Source: Antrodiella citrinella (taxonomy: Eukaryota; Basidiomycota; Agaricomycetes; Polyporales; Steccherinaceae). From it: a stretch of DNA of 64,000 nt. The stretch is from assembly GCA_004802725.1 (NCBI GenBank), contig SGPM01000110.1, forward strand, positions 1-64,000. Reading direction: 5' to 3'. Each line of letters begins with the position of its first letter. The first letter of the stretch is position 1. The notes below the pieces were generated by a model, which was given only the letters and a program-made list of their open reading frames with translations, was not told the DNA's origin and made no database searches. This document shows, piece by piece, positions 22,620-38,474 of this stretch. Both the position numbers and the translations under genes were made by a program.

Positions 22620-23408
22620 TCGACCATAAGTTTGTATTGCTCTCCCATATCACTTGTTATGCGTTGAGGGGCTGCACAGTGCATTTACACCATGGGTATG
22701 TACCTCTATGCTTTATCGACACGGCACCCGCTCACACCTTGTCGTAGAGCAATTCTCGTATTCAAGAGTTAACCTTCTTCCGACGGCCTGTTCGACTTGT
22801 CGTTCAGTCTGTTCCCATCCGGGCTTGCGCACGCTCATTTTTTATGGTCAATCACTTATTTTGGTCTTCCGGTCTACTACTCTACTGTACACCCTGTACA
22901 TTCTATTGCCAGGAAAATAGCTGGGCAAATGATCGCATTGGTTCTTTCCACGTTCAAGCCCCCACCTCGGGATCGCGTGTTATTTGTGATAGTCAGGGAA
23001 TAGCCAGCGAGGATGTTACCAAAGAACTGATTGACTCAGAACCTTTCCCCACGAATGCCGGCAGAAAGTAATCTGCGGAAATCCGTGGATCTGTGATGCA
23101 GTTGAAACAACGTTGTGCACCATGTGTCGTTGCAAGGGGCGAGGGATATCGCCCGTGCCTGCCCGAGCAGGCCAGACGTGCAATATTGGCTTCGGGACAC
23201 TTGGTCAGGATCACCGTGATCACCATCGGTGTTTTCGGTTAAATTTTGCACTTATTTTCCGAAATCACCATAAATAATTAATGAACGCGATTTAGGGCAG
23301 GCATTTTGGCGATTACGCGCCGTGACTTCCTGAATGTTGTTAGATTGCTACTGAACTTGCGACTCATTTCTTCAACTTTGCCTTTCCCTCTTCCTTCCCG
23401 CTTTCACT
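22620..23408. other. Intergenic region upstream of MCM3
   Basis: About 0.8 kb, the 3' flank of the peptide gene and the MCM3 promoter. A pyrimidine-rich run sits just before the MCM3 ATG. No gene seen. Confidence 0.5.
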
Positions 23409-26210
<2,802 letters not shown>

Positions 26211-26389
26211 ACGTTGGTGTCTCCTGAGCCCTTTTCGATGGTGTCCTTGCTTTGTTTAACGCTGTCCCATGCACGTTTCTGTTGTCTCTATACCCCTGTA
26301 TTACACTTATTTTGAATGTACGCGCGCATCTATGTGTCTCCAGAGTTCGCATATATTACTAAAATTACACTGCAATCGCCGACAGACCA

Positions 26390-29300
26390 CTACTCAGCAT
26401 CGGCCCTCGTCCTGGTGACTTGGCCAGCCTCGTCTCTCGACAACTCCGAGAACCCGACCAATTGCACCATCTTCTGTTCCCAGTCCAGATCCTGGTCCGT
26501 ACCGAACGTCGCCTCAACAATATCCTTCCACCTCTCACCATCCGCCGCGACGATCCGCCCCGTCTGCAACAAAGATCGCCACGGAGCCTCCGTTCTTGCT
26601 GCCGGCATCCGCAATAACGCCTGCCGACACGTCTCCACCCACAGCTCGAACTCCGCGAGGATGAGCTTTCCCTGTTGCGCTGTGAGTCGCGTGCGCCCGC
26701 GGTACGTGACCTGCCGCTGGATGATGTGCAGCGCAAGCCGCGAGGCGACGCGCCGATAGATCGTCGCCACCGTCTTCTGCGGCAGTGTGTTCTGCAAGAA
26801 CGTCAAGTGGGCAGAGAGCAGGGCGATCGGGCCCAGAAGGGTGGCAGACACGACGATGTCATCTGCCGCACCAGGCTCCGTTGGGGCGGGTTGTCTGAAG
26901 CCGAAAGTCAATCAGATTCAAATTTAGCTTTCAAGTGATAAGGTGAACGTAACGTACGAAGAGGCTCCAGAGTAATGTGCCTTGAACCCCTGTTCGACTT
27001 CGCCGCACACGCTTTGGACAATGAGGTCTTCAGCACGTTCGCCTAGCGTCCCGTACTGAATCACGAGCTCCTCGAATATAGTGCCTTCAGGCACCTCCTC
27101 GTCCGTTGGTCCTTTGGGATCTGGTAAACTCGCAGCTGACTCTACACGAGCCCGCAAGGACGCCTTGCGGTTGATCTCGGCCCAGAGTTCCAGGAAAAAC
27201 TTGGAAAGAACTAGGTGAACGTCATGATGGTACGTAGAAACATACAGAAACACGCACCACGTCTTCACCCCACGCCTCCATAGCAGCAGCCAGATACGCA
27301 GCGCTGATCAGAGCTTTGCATAGTCTCTGTACGCCTTCGACACCACTCGTCAGTCGTTTTGGGTCGTTGCCACGCCCTGTCACGTCGCTGCTCAGAGCTC
27401 CGGGCACAGCCCGCATGAACGATGATGACAATGTCTCAAATGCGTCCAGCGAAGATGATATCCGAGCATGATACGATTCCAAAATCGGGAGTTGCACGTT
27501 GATCAAGAACTTGGTCCGATGAGTGAATTGAGGTAACGGGGAATAGCGATCTGTACGAGGTTGTCAGACAAACTTTGCATCAATGTAAACTTTGAAAAGA
27601 CGCACCCGTTATTTGCTCTACCAGAGCCTTCACTCTCCTTGCTGAAATGGTAGGCTTGATATCAGTGACTGTGACATGCCCTTCCTCGTCTTCGGTGTCA
27701 TTCTCGTCCGCGATAAGCCATGCATCGGAGGCACTTATGATGTCCATGTATTGGTCCATGGCGACTGTTGGATATTGGATATTCAGTACGTACAATCGGA
27801 ACACAGGGGCAAATCACGTACAAGTCCTTTCTCCTTCCATCCACGCGTCAAACCACTCCTTTTGCCCCAGGATGATCTCGCTGAGACCTTCCCATTTCTG
27901 CACATTATCATCCGAGCCTGTACCTGCAGACAAAGATGTGCCGACAATCTGGAACCCTTCATCCCGAATTCCTGTGTCAAATGCAAGAGTCTGGTAGATA
28001 GTATGCGCAAGTACGGGTGGATGGGGAATGAGGGCCGGTACAGTCTTCCGAAGCTTTCGGGTGAGAAGTGGAAACAATAGGCGTGTAAACTCGCGCTGGA
28101 GGAGAACTTAGCGGCTGAATTCGACAGATAAGAGAATGATGACTCACCCATGCATTGATCGACTGGAAGCCAGCAGCAGAGATGAGGCGCTGAACTATGG
28201 AGTCCATGAAGCCACGGTGTTCATGTGCTGCATTCAGTACATGAGCAAAGTACCATTCAGGCTAAATGAGTTCTTTTCAGCAGTAGAATGACGTAGTGAG
28301 GTTATAGCAAGCAAACCTTGTCAAGTCTATTGGTCTGCCTCGTTCCTTCGAAGTGATATTTGAAGCGTAGGGCAATCGGCTGTACTAACGCTTGGATGGG
28401 ATATAGACCGTCCCTTTCGGTCGGTGAAACAATATCCGCAACTTTCAATTTTGTGCCTCTGTACAGTAACATTCAGCGCTCAGGATTCGTACAGTGGATG
28501 ACAAAGCTATGCGTTACCCACTCCGTCTGTAATTTGAGAAGTTCTGAAAATGCCGCTTCGAACGACTTCCTATCTTCGACGGATGTAGAGGCATACGTGA
28601 CTTCACTTGGCCACTGGAGCTTTTCAGCAGATGCCAGCAGTGAACTGAGAATAAGACCTGAGCGGAAGGACATATTGTGAACATAATGACTCTCACGAGG
28701 TAAAGACGGCCTTGATATCATGCCATGTCTTGCTCTTTACGCCTTCAAGGAAGGTAGCTAGGTGCAACTTCTGCTGTCCAGACGCATCCTCAACGCTTGT
28801 AACACTATCAAGAATCCTGGTAACGAAGTTTGCCAGGTTCTCGTAGTGTGGCACGGCGGACATAGGTGATTTAGACTGAGATGCTTGCGTGACTGCTGCT
28901 TCGCTGTGAAGATTCCGAGTCACCACATGTGTACCCACATCACAATATCACGCACGAACCTCATTTGCAGCGCACGCTCTATCACCTGAACATATCCTTT
29001 CACACTCTCCAGTTCCTTCAGACTCCGGTGCATAGTTTCAATCTCTTCAAGTAACGTAGGTTTTCCGTCCGGACCTGACATCGACGACACCAATTCCGTA
29101 GACAAAAAGGATAGTTCATCTGCCAGTGAATGTCGCAGTAGTGACAACTCCTGGGCAGTGTGCAAGTGATCTTGCGCGGAACTGCGAGTTTGTGCTATGA
29201 CAGAGCGGAGGTTGGTGTGCGAATGAATGAGCTGAACTAGCATAATGTTAAATAGCGTGTTAGAGTGATGATGGCTGCTTCAGCACGCACTTTGGTCCGC

Positions 29301-29467
29301 AGCTCTTCAATCCTCTGCCTTTCCTGCTCCAGCTCATGACCGAAGTCCACGTCGGCTTCCAGTGAATCGAAAGTTGGGTATGCAGCGTTGATATTTTCCA
29401 CAGTCTTCCGCTGTGAGCTGGATGCGATAGTGGGTTGTAATAGAGCTTGAATGTGTGAAGACGCCAT
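26390..29467 (-). CDS. RINT1: RINT1/Tip20-family tethering protein (Dsl1/NRZ complex)
   Basis: Eleven exons in transcript order: 29467-29291, 29231-28960, 28903-28697, 28644-28522, 28458-28317, 28261-28148, 28095-27822, 27764-27606, 27550-27254, 27210-26958, 26894-26390; 840 aa. The 27,254/27,210 junction is the least certain, since another acceptor a few bases on is possible. The N-terminal part is coiled-coil (ELEQERQRIEELRTK). The family C-terminal domain shows YHFEGTRQTNRLDKPEWYF, LAFDTGIRDEGF and EKWEGLSEIILGQKEWFDAW-like blocks (here NVQKWEGLSEII). Established: Tip20/RINT1 with Dsl1/ZW10 and Sec39/NAG tethers COPI vesicles at the ER, and human RINT1 also binds RAD50. No break seen. Its stop lies 180 bp from that of MCM3. 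Confidence 0.88.
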
Positions 29468-30313
29468 CCTTCACGAGTAGAATACAAGTTATAGGTAAAG
29501 CAGCATGTCCACGCATCCAGCGAAGAACAAGCGTTCGATGCTCGCGTGGCAAGGATTAACCTCGGAGAAATATGACGTTAAGAGTGATCGAGTCGCGTTT
29601 TTGACTTTGGCGCTGGCGAAATGACTCGCTGGACAAACCATCTCGCCTACTAAAGTGGGTGCCAACATTCCTATAAATCGCTCTCTGCACCTTCAAATTT
29701 TCTTTCGACCCCTTCATACTTACTCCTCATTATGCTCGTTCATCTCTATCGAGGTCTCATGCGTTGCGAACGTTCCCAAGGACCCCACGCTCCCCGTGTC
29801 TTCCCCAAGTTCAACCAGCGGTCATTCATTCGGGCAGTACACACTGCACAAAAGCTTGCTAATGTCGGTCATCCTCATGGTACCCATCGCCTTGTTCTGG
29901 TCAGGAGGTCTTCCAGGGAGTACTCTTCTCGATACGGAATAGAACAATGCTAGCCACACTGAGTGTGTCAACCAAGGATCATGTTCCAGAAGACGGACGT
30001 GACCTTGTGTACTTGCGTGGACAGGACCACACAGTGGGCTTAGATATTTCCCATGACGCACTCACTTGGCATAGGTTGCGTGAGCACTATCTTTCACATC
30101 CTGCGCATCACGCCATCGTGCCGCCATTGTCGCTCCAAATTTTTACATCCTTCATGGGATTTCGCTGTCCTTGGTGACGCGCACTCTACTTGGACCGTTA
30201 GATTGCCGTTTGACTGACTCGCTTATATTCAGTTATCGCAATACACGCCTCCTCCAGCCGTCGAACCTGCTCCTCGCCCCTCGCCACCACCAGTCTCACT
30301 CGGCAGTACCACC
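29468..30313. other. Divergent intergenic region, RINT1/carbonic anhydrase
   Basis: About 0.85 kb. A CCTATAAAT element near 29,669 precedes a 73-codon frame at 29,732-29,953 that has no signal peptide or recognised motif. I do not call it a gene. The rest is probably promoter sequence for the two flanking genes. Confidence 0.4.
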
Positions 30314-31074
30314 ATGTCTCAGTCTGCGTACAAGGAGTTTCTCGCGCCAAATGCCGATTACGCAGCTAATTTTGGCCCGAAATCATCTTTGGCGCTTCCC
30401 CCAGCGAAGAAGCTCGCCATCAGTGAGTACTTGGATCGAAATTGCAACACACAACGGTCCCTGATAGACCGCTCTAGTAACATGCATGGACGCTCGAATC
30501 AAGTGAGTCTGTCTGTGCGTCTGCGACTGCACGCGTCCGGTTGACATGACTTCGATAGCGTTTATGCAGAACTTGGAATCAAGGAGGGTGACGCACATAT
30601 CATCCGCAATGCTGGCGGTTCAGCGTACGTACACCACTGCACCCGCTTCGCGCCGCTACTGACACTTTCTGGACACAGGAAAGATGCGCTCCGCAGCGTG
30701 ATCATCTCCCAACGCCTCCTCGGCACTCGCGAAATCGCCGTGTTCCACCACACCGGCTGCGGGATGCTCACCTTCACCTCGCCGCAACTGAAAAAGATCG
30801 TCAAGGACTCCGACCCGTCGAATCCGGCCGCGCAAGCTGTCGACCATATCGACTTCCTGGAGTTCAGCGACCTGGAGCTGAGCGTGAAGGAAGATGTCAG
30901 TTTCTTGAAGGAGAGCGCGCTCGTGTTACCTGGAACGGTGATCACAGGGTGGGTGTACGATGTAGAGACAGGAAAGGTACGTTGCATATACCAGGACGAG
31001 GCATGGCTCCGTCTGTTCCGTTGTATGATGCAGCGTTTTTGATGTCTGTCCCCCAGATAAAGCAAATCGTGTAA
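30314..31074 (+). CDS. Small beta-class carbonic anhydrase
   Basis: Exons 30314-30422, 30478-30502, 30559-30624, 30679-30976, 31057-31074; 171 aa. The second exon is only 25 nt but carries the catalytic motif: ITCMDARI, with the zinc-ligand Cys and the Asp-Arg pair. The second metal site appears as HHTGCGM (His and Cys). GDAHIIRNAGG, another family mark, lies between. Established: beta-carbonic anhydrases interconvert CO2 and bicarbonate and in fungi feed carboxylation reactions and CO2 sensing. The short form without N-terminal extension suggests a cytosolic enzyme, an inference. The last exon adds five residues only. Confidence 0.92.
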
Positions 31075-31469
31075 TACGAAAGCCAGAACTGTCTTGTCGA
31101 ACGCGTCGCAACAGAGTGTAGGGGGTACCGAGAATACGTATTCGACAATTGCAATTGGTGTAATTATATGAAAGTGCACCTCCACGGTCCACTAGTATTC
31201 CCTTCTTTTGAGCGAATGCTGCTTGTTTTCTCTTGCATGGCGCATCATCTCACTCAATCCATCCCATCTAGTCTATCAACCAAGCTTTCGTTCCCTGCGT
31301 GTATGCATAGCAGGTCATTCACCAATACGCATCGGTCACTTGAAGCTGTCGTGGGCGCTCTCGTGGACTGACTGCGGCAGCGACACACAGAGCATAATAC
31401 ACGATATGGCCATATGGTTTGATTTGTTACAGTAACGAATACAGTGGGACTGACTATATGGCGGCGAAA

Positions 31470-32160
31470 CCAACACGCATGTTGGTTTCCCTGGCCGGTG
31501 TCTGAGGACGCCCCAACACCAACCAGGTACTTAATCCTGGGGACCACGGAAAGGTCTGCATTAGGACAGGGTACGGTCCGATTGGTCGGGCCGCACCCGC
31601 CCTCCCCCAGGGAAAGGAATGCGTACCTATGCGAGCCAATCTCCTGGCGAGCACTCCGACTACCCGGTGCATAGTGCTGAAAGCAACTTTGTTACTTAGT
31701 AGTGGCGGGTCGCGATGAAATTGGACGAGAGCGCAGAACAAGAAGGCATATTTCCCGGTACCGTTCAAACCGCCCTCTCGGCAGGAAGATAAGTGTGTGG
31801 AATCTAGGCCGCAAGCGCAACCTATGCCTGGGCTCGATGTGATCGCCGCCACCGAACCAGTCAAGCGGACGCAAGCAGGGGTCGGTGGTTATGATGATAG
31901 AGGCGTAAGTAGAAAACGGAATCGTTGCTGCGGTGAGGCAAGCAAAGCCCGGTGCCTGGTGATAACAACCTCAAAGAGAGGCGGGCACGAGAGGGATTGG
32001 AACAACTGTAACCAGGGAGCGATTGAAAGAGAGAGAGATGGTATGTTGAAGGGTTGGACGAGGAGAAACGACCTACCGTGGACTGTCAGATACGTCTTCA
32101 GTAGAAGTTCGAATATTAACAGGGATAAGAACTAGTACTCACCCGTTTGGGTAGTGGAAG
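31470..32160. repeat. Diverged tandem duplicate, copy A
   Basis: It shares many blocks in the same order with copy B, beginning at ACGCATGTTGGTTTCCCTG and ending near AAACGACCTACC and ACTCACC. Offset is 720 bp at the start and about 740 at the end, because of small indels. On the minus strand, donor-like GTGAGTA, GTAGGTCGTTTCT and GTACG with acceptor-like ACAG motifs occur at matching places in both copies. Confidence 0.8.
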
Positions 32161-32189
32161 AGACCGGGTGGGCGCTGGCAGTAACCAGA

Positions 32190-32900
32190 TTAAGACGCAT
32201 GTTGGTTTCCCTGATCAATGCTCGAGGCTGACGCCCCTCACACCCACCAGGTACTTATCCTAAGGACCACGACAAGCACGACCTGATTTCTCGGACCGCG
32301 CTCGCCCTCCCTCAGGGAAAAGGGGGGACGTACCTGTGCAAGCCATCCTCTCCCATTTGAGGTATCGATATCCCGGGTCCCCGCGCGTCATAGTTGAGTG
32401 GTATTGGGCCGGGTCGCAATGATGTTGGCTGAAAGGAGAAACAGGCGATTCGTTGCCCAGTACCGTCGAAACCCCCTCTCAGCCCCCTCAGGAAAAAGCA
32501 AGAATTTGGAATCGATGCAGTAAGCGCAATTAATGCCTGGACTCGGTGCAGGAGGTCGCCACCACACGCGAGCCGGTCAGGCGGACGCAACTCTGAGCAG
32601 GCGAGACTGGTTGAATCCTTTTGCGGGGCTGCTGGTGATAGTACTAGCCATGGAGAGGCGTAGGATGAATACGGAATCAGTGCTGCGGCGAGGCAAGAAA
32701 AGCCCAGTGCTGGTGATTACGACACAACAGGGAGGCGGGCAGCCTGAGGGCCGAGAAGGGGCGGGGCGACGCGAAGGGGTCGAAAAATAGGGACGGATTT
32801 GTTGAAAGAAACGACCTACCTTTTGACTGTAGTAGTGTTGTCAGTAGCGACTCGAAGTCGAAGAGAATAAGAACTACTCACCGCGTCGGGGTAGAGGGAA
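32190..32900. repeat. Diverged tandem duplicate, copy B
   Basis: The second copy, directly adjoining copy A. Similarity is strongest in GCATGTTGGTTTCCCT, CAGGTACTTA, GGACCACG, GGGTCGC and TGCCTGG-CTCG blocks. Reading frames are not conserved between the copies, which argues against a duplicated coding exon, or for decay. Confidence 0.8.
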
Positions 32901-34346
32901 CTCGACTCGGAGGAAGGGGAAGATAATGAGAGGATGGTGGTTAGACTGGAACCAGGTAGTCTCGGTTCCAGCCATTTGTACCGAAAAGGCAAAGAGAACG
33001 AGGCAGAGGGAGAAGACGTAGATGGGGAGACAAATTGACCATTTTTGGCGGAGGGTGGCCGACGCGACTTCTTTGGAGCGTACACGTGAGGGTCACCTAC
33101 ACCCACACCTGCGATTGTCACCAGATGTTTATGAGTCGACGTAACCGTCGCTTTGACCTCTGTCAAATTACCATAAACGGCTGGGTACGAGACTAGGAAC
33201 CAGGATGAGGCTGACAAAGGGTCGAAATACCGCCCTATATATATGTTTTGGTCATCGGAGTATGAAAGTGCGAGCCTCTTCTGAGGTCGTTTGACGTGGA
33301 GTGAACTTCAAAACCTTCCAAATTGGGCCCGTCGATGCCCTTATTTGGGACGACACGATGCGTCGACTGCCAACGTAATCGACACGTGATAAACGCGTAT
33401 ACAAACTAACACGACGCGTAAACAACTTTTCACGTGACACTATATATAGAATCAGGTTCAGCCTCCCTCCCCCGCCGCCCCTCAGCTTGGCCTCTCTATA
33501 AGACAGCTTTCACACAAGTGGAGTCGATATCTAGTTCGGCCATCAGTGATTAGGCACTCTTCAGCTTACGAAATGCCAATTTAGGGCCACTTGAACTCCA
33601 ACGCGCACTCAGCCCGCTCGCCACCGCTCCCGCTCCTGCCGTTTAGTAGACCTATGACTATACCAACAGAGCGGGGTCATCGTTCCCTCTTTGTTCTGTA
33701 CTTTATCCTCCTCTCCCATTGACCATGCCGAGCTGCAAGTGAATCATCCCAGTTGTCCGTCTGCCCGGGCGCGGCCCTCTCGCCACATAATCTCCAGGCA
33801 TATCCTCTCTATGTATCAGGAGCATATCCCAGATTACGCTTCGCTTCATCAGACACACCTGTGGCGAGCGGACCGCGGTGCGTGGGTCAGGACAGTCTTG
33901 CTTGTACCAAGATCTTCACGCGAATCTCGTCACGACTTACTCGTTTGACCTAGATAGTCCGTTAAGTCCTGATGTCAGCTTCCAACGATTTGCTGGGTGG
34001 TCATCGATCATCTCGAGTACAAGTTAACTTGTGTCTATTCCAGGTTTCTAGACGCGTTCAAGCAGGACTCTTCTGCCTTTGGTGGTCGTTTCTTGTCTTA
34101 ACGCCATGCAGATCAGCATCACGGTTGTTCAAGTGACATAAGTACATTCTGCGACCAGCTTGTCACGATTCCGTCTGTATTTTTGGTCTTGGTAGACCCT
34201 GCCCGTTCAAAGATTCCGTCAATCATGTCAATACATGACCCGTATTTATAAAACCGCATCGATCGATTACATCGACATGCATGTCCTCATGATGCATGAC
34301 TCGGACCCGGACCAGGCGCCGTTTCGCTCTCCTCTCTATCACCACC

Positions 34347-35404
34347 ATGTCCGCCGCAGAATCCGACCTCGATGTGAAGCTAGCTCATGAGCGGGCGGAG
34401 CATCCGTCGGGCACAAACACTCCCCGTCACCAAGCACAAGCCGGGGCCGCCTTAGATGAGATGCTAGCGAAGTATGAGCACACAGACGAGCCCGTGATCG
34501 CAGTAGACATGGACGATGTACTCAGCAAGACCAACTATGTTGTCGCGAAGTGGCACAATGAAGCGTATGGGACAAATATGGGATTGGAACATTTCTATTG
34601 TGAGTGATCCCTCCACCGCTCGCTCGCTGAAAGTCTATAACACATTGTGGTGTAGATTATCACTACTGGCAGGTAAGCCCGACTGTTCCGACGTCCGACA
34701 TCTACAGAACAGCTAGATGCCATCTGTAGAACCCTTTCTGGGGCACTCCAGATGAAACGTTCGAAAAGGTTGAAGAATTCTGGAAGACGAACTGGATAGA
34801 CATCGTACCTCCCGTGGAGGGTGCAGTGGAAGGCGTGAAGAAGCTCAAGGACTTGGGCTACCGCTTGGTCATTGTCACGGCCAGACAACGACGTGAGATG
34901 GAAAGAGCTCAGAAGTGGATCAACGCGCATTTCCCCGCCGGCACTTTCGCCGGTATGATTTGCACTGGGCAGTCGCAGGAGACGTTGGGTGAGACAGCGG
35001 ACGACGTCCTGACTGTCAAGCTATCGAAGGCTGGAGTGAGTGCTCTGGTATAGCTCTCCGAAGAACCCACAATCTGAAACACTACGACGTTCTAGGTCTG
35101 CCACAAGTTGAAGGCGAAGCTGATGATTGACGACTCAGTAGAGAACTCCTTGAAGTGCATCCACGCCGATCCCCCTGTTCCTGTCCTGCTGTTCGGCAAC
35201 AATGAGTGGAATCAGAGGGAATCGAAGTTCACTGACATCACGCAGGAGCTGAGCTTTGAGCAGCGTTTGGAGAAGGAGGGTGGTAGAGAGTTTTGGAAGG
35301 AGGAGAAGGTAGAGTTCCCCGAAGGCGCACCCCTGACTAGGGTGAAGGGATGGGAGGATATTGTTGCGTGGGTACAAGCAGCGAAGAAGGACAGTAGAAT
35401 ATGA
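34347..35404 (+). CDS. HAD-superfamily protein, 5'(3')-nucleotidase (NT5C)-like
   Basis: Exons 34347-34599, 34656-34672, 34730-35035, 35096-35404; 294 aa. Motif I is VDMDDVL with the nucleophile and acid/base aspartates; motif II is VTARQR; motif IV is LMIDDSVENS. FWGTPDETFEKVEEFW fits the cap between them. Established: NT5C-type HAD enzymes remove phosphate from nucleoside monophosphates. Many fungal members have unknown substrates, so nucleotidase activity is an inference from fold and motifs. The start is set at 34,347 (MSAAESD); an upstream in-frame ATG at 34,296 would add 17 residues, mostly Arg and Thr. Confidence 0.85.
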
Positions 35405-35631
35405 GATTTGGCGTAGAGCACTGTAGGTTTGCATCCATAGAGATAATGTACTTGTGTTCGCTTGTATCACGTTTACAGTGTGACATACGACAGGCGCTTA
35501 ACCTGATATTGAGCCGATCGCTGTAGCATTTCACATGTCAATGGATCACTATTGCTGCAGGAGCAAGCTTGTTCTGGTTCATGAATGGTCTACGCCGACT
35601 AGACACTGCATTTTCGGTCGCATAACACGCA

Positions 35632-38474
35632 ATGTCAGCTAAAGATCGCATAGCAGCTCTCAGCAAATTCTACGTCTCTCACAGACCCCTCGTACAACGT
35701 TCACTCAACATTGCCTTCGCACTTTACGTCGTTCACAACACTTACCGTTCCATATCTGCGCGTCCTACGCAGTCACCCTCCTCCGATTCGGCGAAAGGGA
35801 AAGGCAAGGGGAAGGGGAAAGGCAAGGAAAAGGATGATGGCGAGGGTGTTAAGAAAGCACCAAGGGTGGCGGTACGTTGACAAGCAATACTTGACCATTG
35901 CAGTACATACTGATTTTATCTGGATCGTATCATAGGTAGACGGATTGTTCTACCAGAGACTTTCCAACATACTTCGAATCGTTATACCAAGTATACGATC
36001 CAAAGAAGCCATGTTGCTCTGCATGCACTCCTCCCTGCTTATATTCCGCACTGTGATATCTCTATACGTTGCAGCCCTAGACGGAAAGTACGTGGACATT
36101 ACTCTGATTCATTATGCATTCACTCATATTCTTTCAAGGATCGTCGCTTCTCTGGTTCGCGCTCAAACAGGTGCTTTCCTTCTCAACATCCTCAAATGGC
36201 TCTTGGTCGCCATTCCTGCAACCTGGACCAACAGTTGGTTAAGCTACGTTCAGAACAAACTCGCACTCGCATATCGCACTCGTTTGACGAACGAAGTCAT
36301 GAAACAGTATCTTGGAGATGAAGACGATGGTCCCCGAGACGGCAAGGTCTTCTACAAACTTGGTACAAGTTCCGCTATGTTTGGCACGACTGCATTCTCA
36401 CTTCCGTTCCTTTAGCCAACCTTGATGACCGTATCAAGAACCCAGATCAGTCAGTATTTCCCCCCTTGATGTCAAACATGTTTACTGACATATCTGTAGG
36501 ATGATTACACACGACATCCAACGATTCTCGAATCATCTTGCAGCTATTTATGCCAACCTGGCAAAACCAGTGTTAGATGTCATTCTGTACAATTATCAAT
36601 TGTCGCAGAATGTCGGAGCAGAAGGCCTTGTTATTTTGACTGTTCTTGTACAAGCCTCAGCCGCACTCTGTGAGTAATCGTCGCATAGTATATTATTGAG
36701 CTCCTGCTAATAATTTCTGCAGTGCGCGCCTTGACCCCTCCTTTCGGTGCATATACCGCACTCTCTGCTCAGCTTGCAGGCTCCTTCCGACACACACATT
36801 CTCGTCTTGCATCGTTCGCCGAGGAGATCGCTTTCTTCGGCGGTGAAGAGACTGAGAAGATGCTCGTAGAGCGTGAATACGCTGGGATAGTAGAACACGA
36901 GAACACCGTGCTCAGTAGACGGTGGTGGTTCGGCTGTGTGGAGGAAGGGGTTGTTAAATGGCTATGGGGAAGTTTTGGTGTACGTTCTCTCTTCGTTTGA
37001 CCGTATCACGCATGTGCTGAACATTCAGCTAGTTGTGCATATGTGCGATTCCGGTTTTCTTCCGCCTGCCTGGAGTTTCCAGCTTGGATCTTGGAGGCAG
37101 AACTGAGGGTCAGTCGGCCTTCGTGTGGGGAAATAATTCAATGAATGACCTATATGCGCCACAGGCTTCGTCACCAACCGAAGGCTTCTCTTGTCATCAT
37201 CGGGTCGGTATTTATATTCGTTTGCTCTCCATTATCTCATCCAATTTTTCTTCGACGCAGATGCTTTTGGTCGAGTCCTTTACTCGTATAAGGACCTCTC
37301 GGAACTGGCGGGATATACGGCTCGTGTTTCGCTCCTCCTTGACACCATGGCCGACGTTCGTAAAGGCAAGTTTGACAAGGCACTCGTGAGCAGTGCGAGC
37401 ACAGAAGAGAACGCCAAGAGTATGTTTTCAATTCTCACCTTGTTGATCTGTACTTACCTTGTGTGGTAGTCCTCCGCGGTCGAGGCCAGACCCTCGAGAG
37501 CGACGAAATACACTTCGAGAACGTACCGATCGTGACGCCGAATGGCGATGTTCTTCTTAAGAGCTTGAGTTTCTACGTCAAACCTGGAGTATGTAAAACC
37601 TCGAACCTCATCGTGCGTCTTGACTGAACTATTCACAGCAACACCTGCTTATAGTCGGGCCGAACGGATGCGGCAAGTCTTCCTTGTTCCGCATTCTTGG
37701 CGGCTTGTGGCCTGTATACGGAGGCGTCGTACGCAAGCCTCCGGCAGACCAGTTCATCTTGATCCCACAACGTCCGTACCTCTCCCTCGGCACTCTGCGA
37801 GACCAGATCATATATCCGCACTCCAGGGCTGACATGGAAGCACGCGGTATACTGGATTCCGACTTGCTAGACATTCTTGCCGTCGTACACATGGAGCAGA
37901 TCGTAGAACGTGAAGGCGGGTGGGATGCGTCGAGGGAGTGGCGTGAATCCTTGAGTGGAGGCGACCAGCAGAAGATCGCTTGGGCGAGGTTGTTTTATCA
38001 TCAGCCTAAGGTTTGTTTCGGTACTCGATGACCGACGCATTTGCTGATTTAGAATTCTAGTATGCGGTGTTAGATGAAGCGACTTCGCTGGTTCCGACGG
38101 AGATGGAGGGTATGATGATGGATCATGCTACTTCGCTGGGAATCACGCTCCTCACTGTTTCTCATCGACCTTCATTATGGAAATACCATTCCATGATCCT
38201 TCAGTATGACGGCCAGGGAGGATATGTCTTGTAAGTTTTCCCATACCATCAGTCATACCCGTTTTCCAGAAGCTAATGCTGCGCACAGCACCAAGCTGGA
38301 TGCCGAGAAACGGCTTGCACTTCAACAAGAGAAGGAAACCTTGGAAGCGAAGCTACTTGATGTGTAAGTCTTATGTGCCCATGTCTCACACTTCTCTCGT
38401 TTGACAAAGTATCCTCGTTCAGGCCAAAGATGAAGGCGAGATTGGCAGAGCTTCGCGTTGTAGCGGAGCGGTGA
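35632..38474 (+). CDS. Peroxisomal fatty-acyl ABC half-transporter (ABCD/PXA family)
   Basis: Thirteen exons: 35632-35871, 35936-36362, 36416-36449, 36500-36669, 36723-36979, 37033-37108, 37165-37203, 37261-37419, 37470-37588, 37639-38010, 38061-38230, 38289-38363, 38423-38474; 729 aa, near human ABCD1 at 745. The N-terminal membrane domain carries a KGKGKGKGK tract and the EAA-like [10 protein letters not shown] of the family. The ATPase domain has Walker [11 protein letters not shown], a Q-loop in [20 protein letters not shown], the signature LSGGDQQK, Walker [10 protein letters not shown] and the H-loop in TVSHRP. Established: ABCD half-transporters pair up to carry very-long-chain acyl-CoA into peroxisomes for beta-oxidation. 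All ATPase residues are present. Which of PXA1 or PXA2 it matches is not clear. Confidence 0.93.

Larger units (their letters stand above)
31075..34346. other. Gene-poor 3.3-kb region holding a tandem duplication
   Basis: Apart from the duplicated block (listed separately) I find no gene I can support. A minus-strand 133-codon frame (33,217-32,816) opens about 15-20 bp from a TATATATA run and ends next to a GTGAGT-like donor, so it may be the first exon of an unrecognised minus-strand transcript. Another TATATATA lies near 33,442. Confidence 0.4.

Noticed and set aside
29732..29953. 73-codon frame after a TATA-like element, with a nearby hydrophobic stretch in another frame that faintly recalls a succinate dehydrogenase membrane anchor
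   Set aside because: The similarity is weak, the HSHIGF-type second half of that family is absent downstream, and no splice pattern rescues it.
31470..32900. Terminal repeats of an LTR retrotransposon
   Set aside because: The copies adjoin each other with no internal gag/pol region, are too diverged, and have no TG...CA ends or target-site duplication that I can see.
32816..33217. 133-codon minus-strand frame as a gene
   Set aside because: It has a possible donor at its end but no recognisable downstream exon, and the TATA run is too close to the ATG. It is kept only as a comment.
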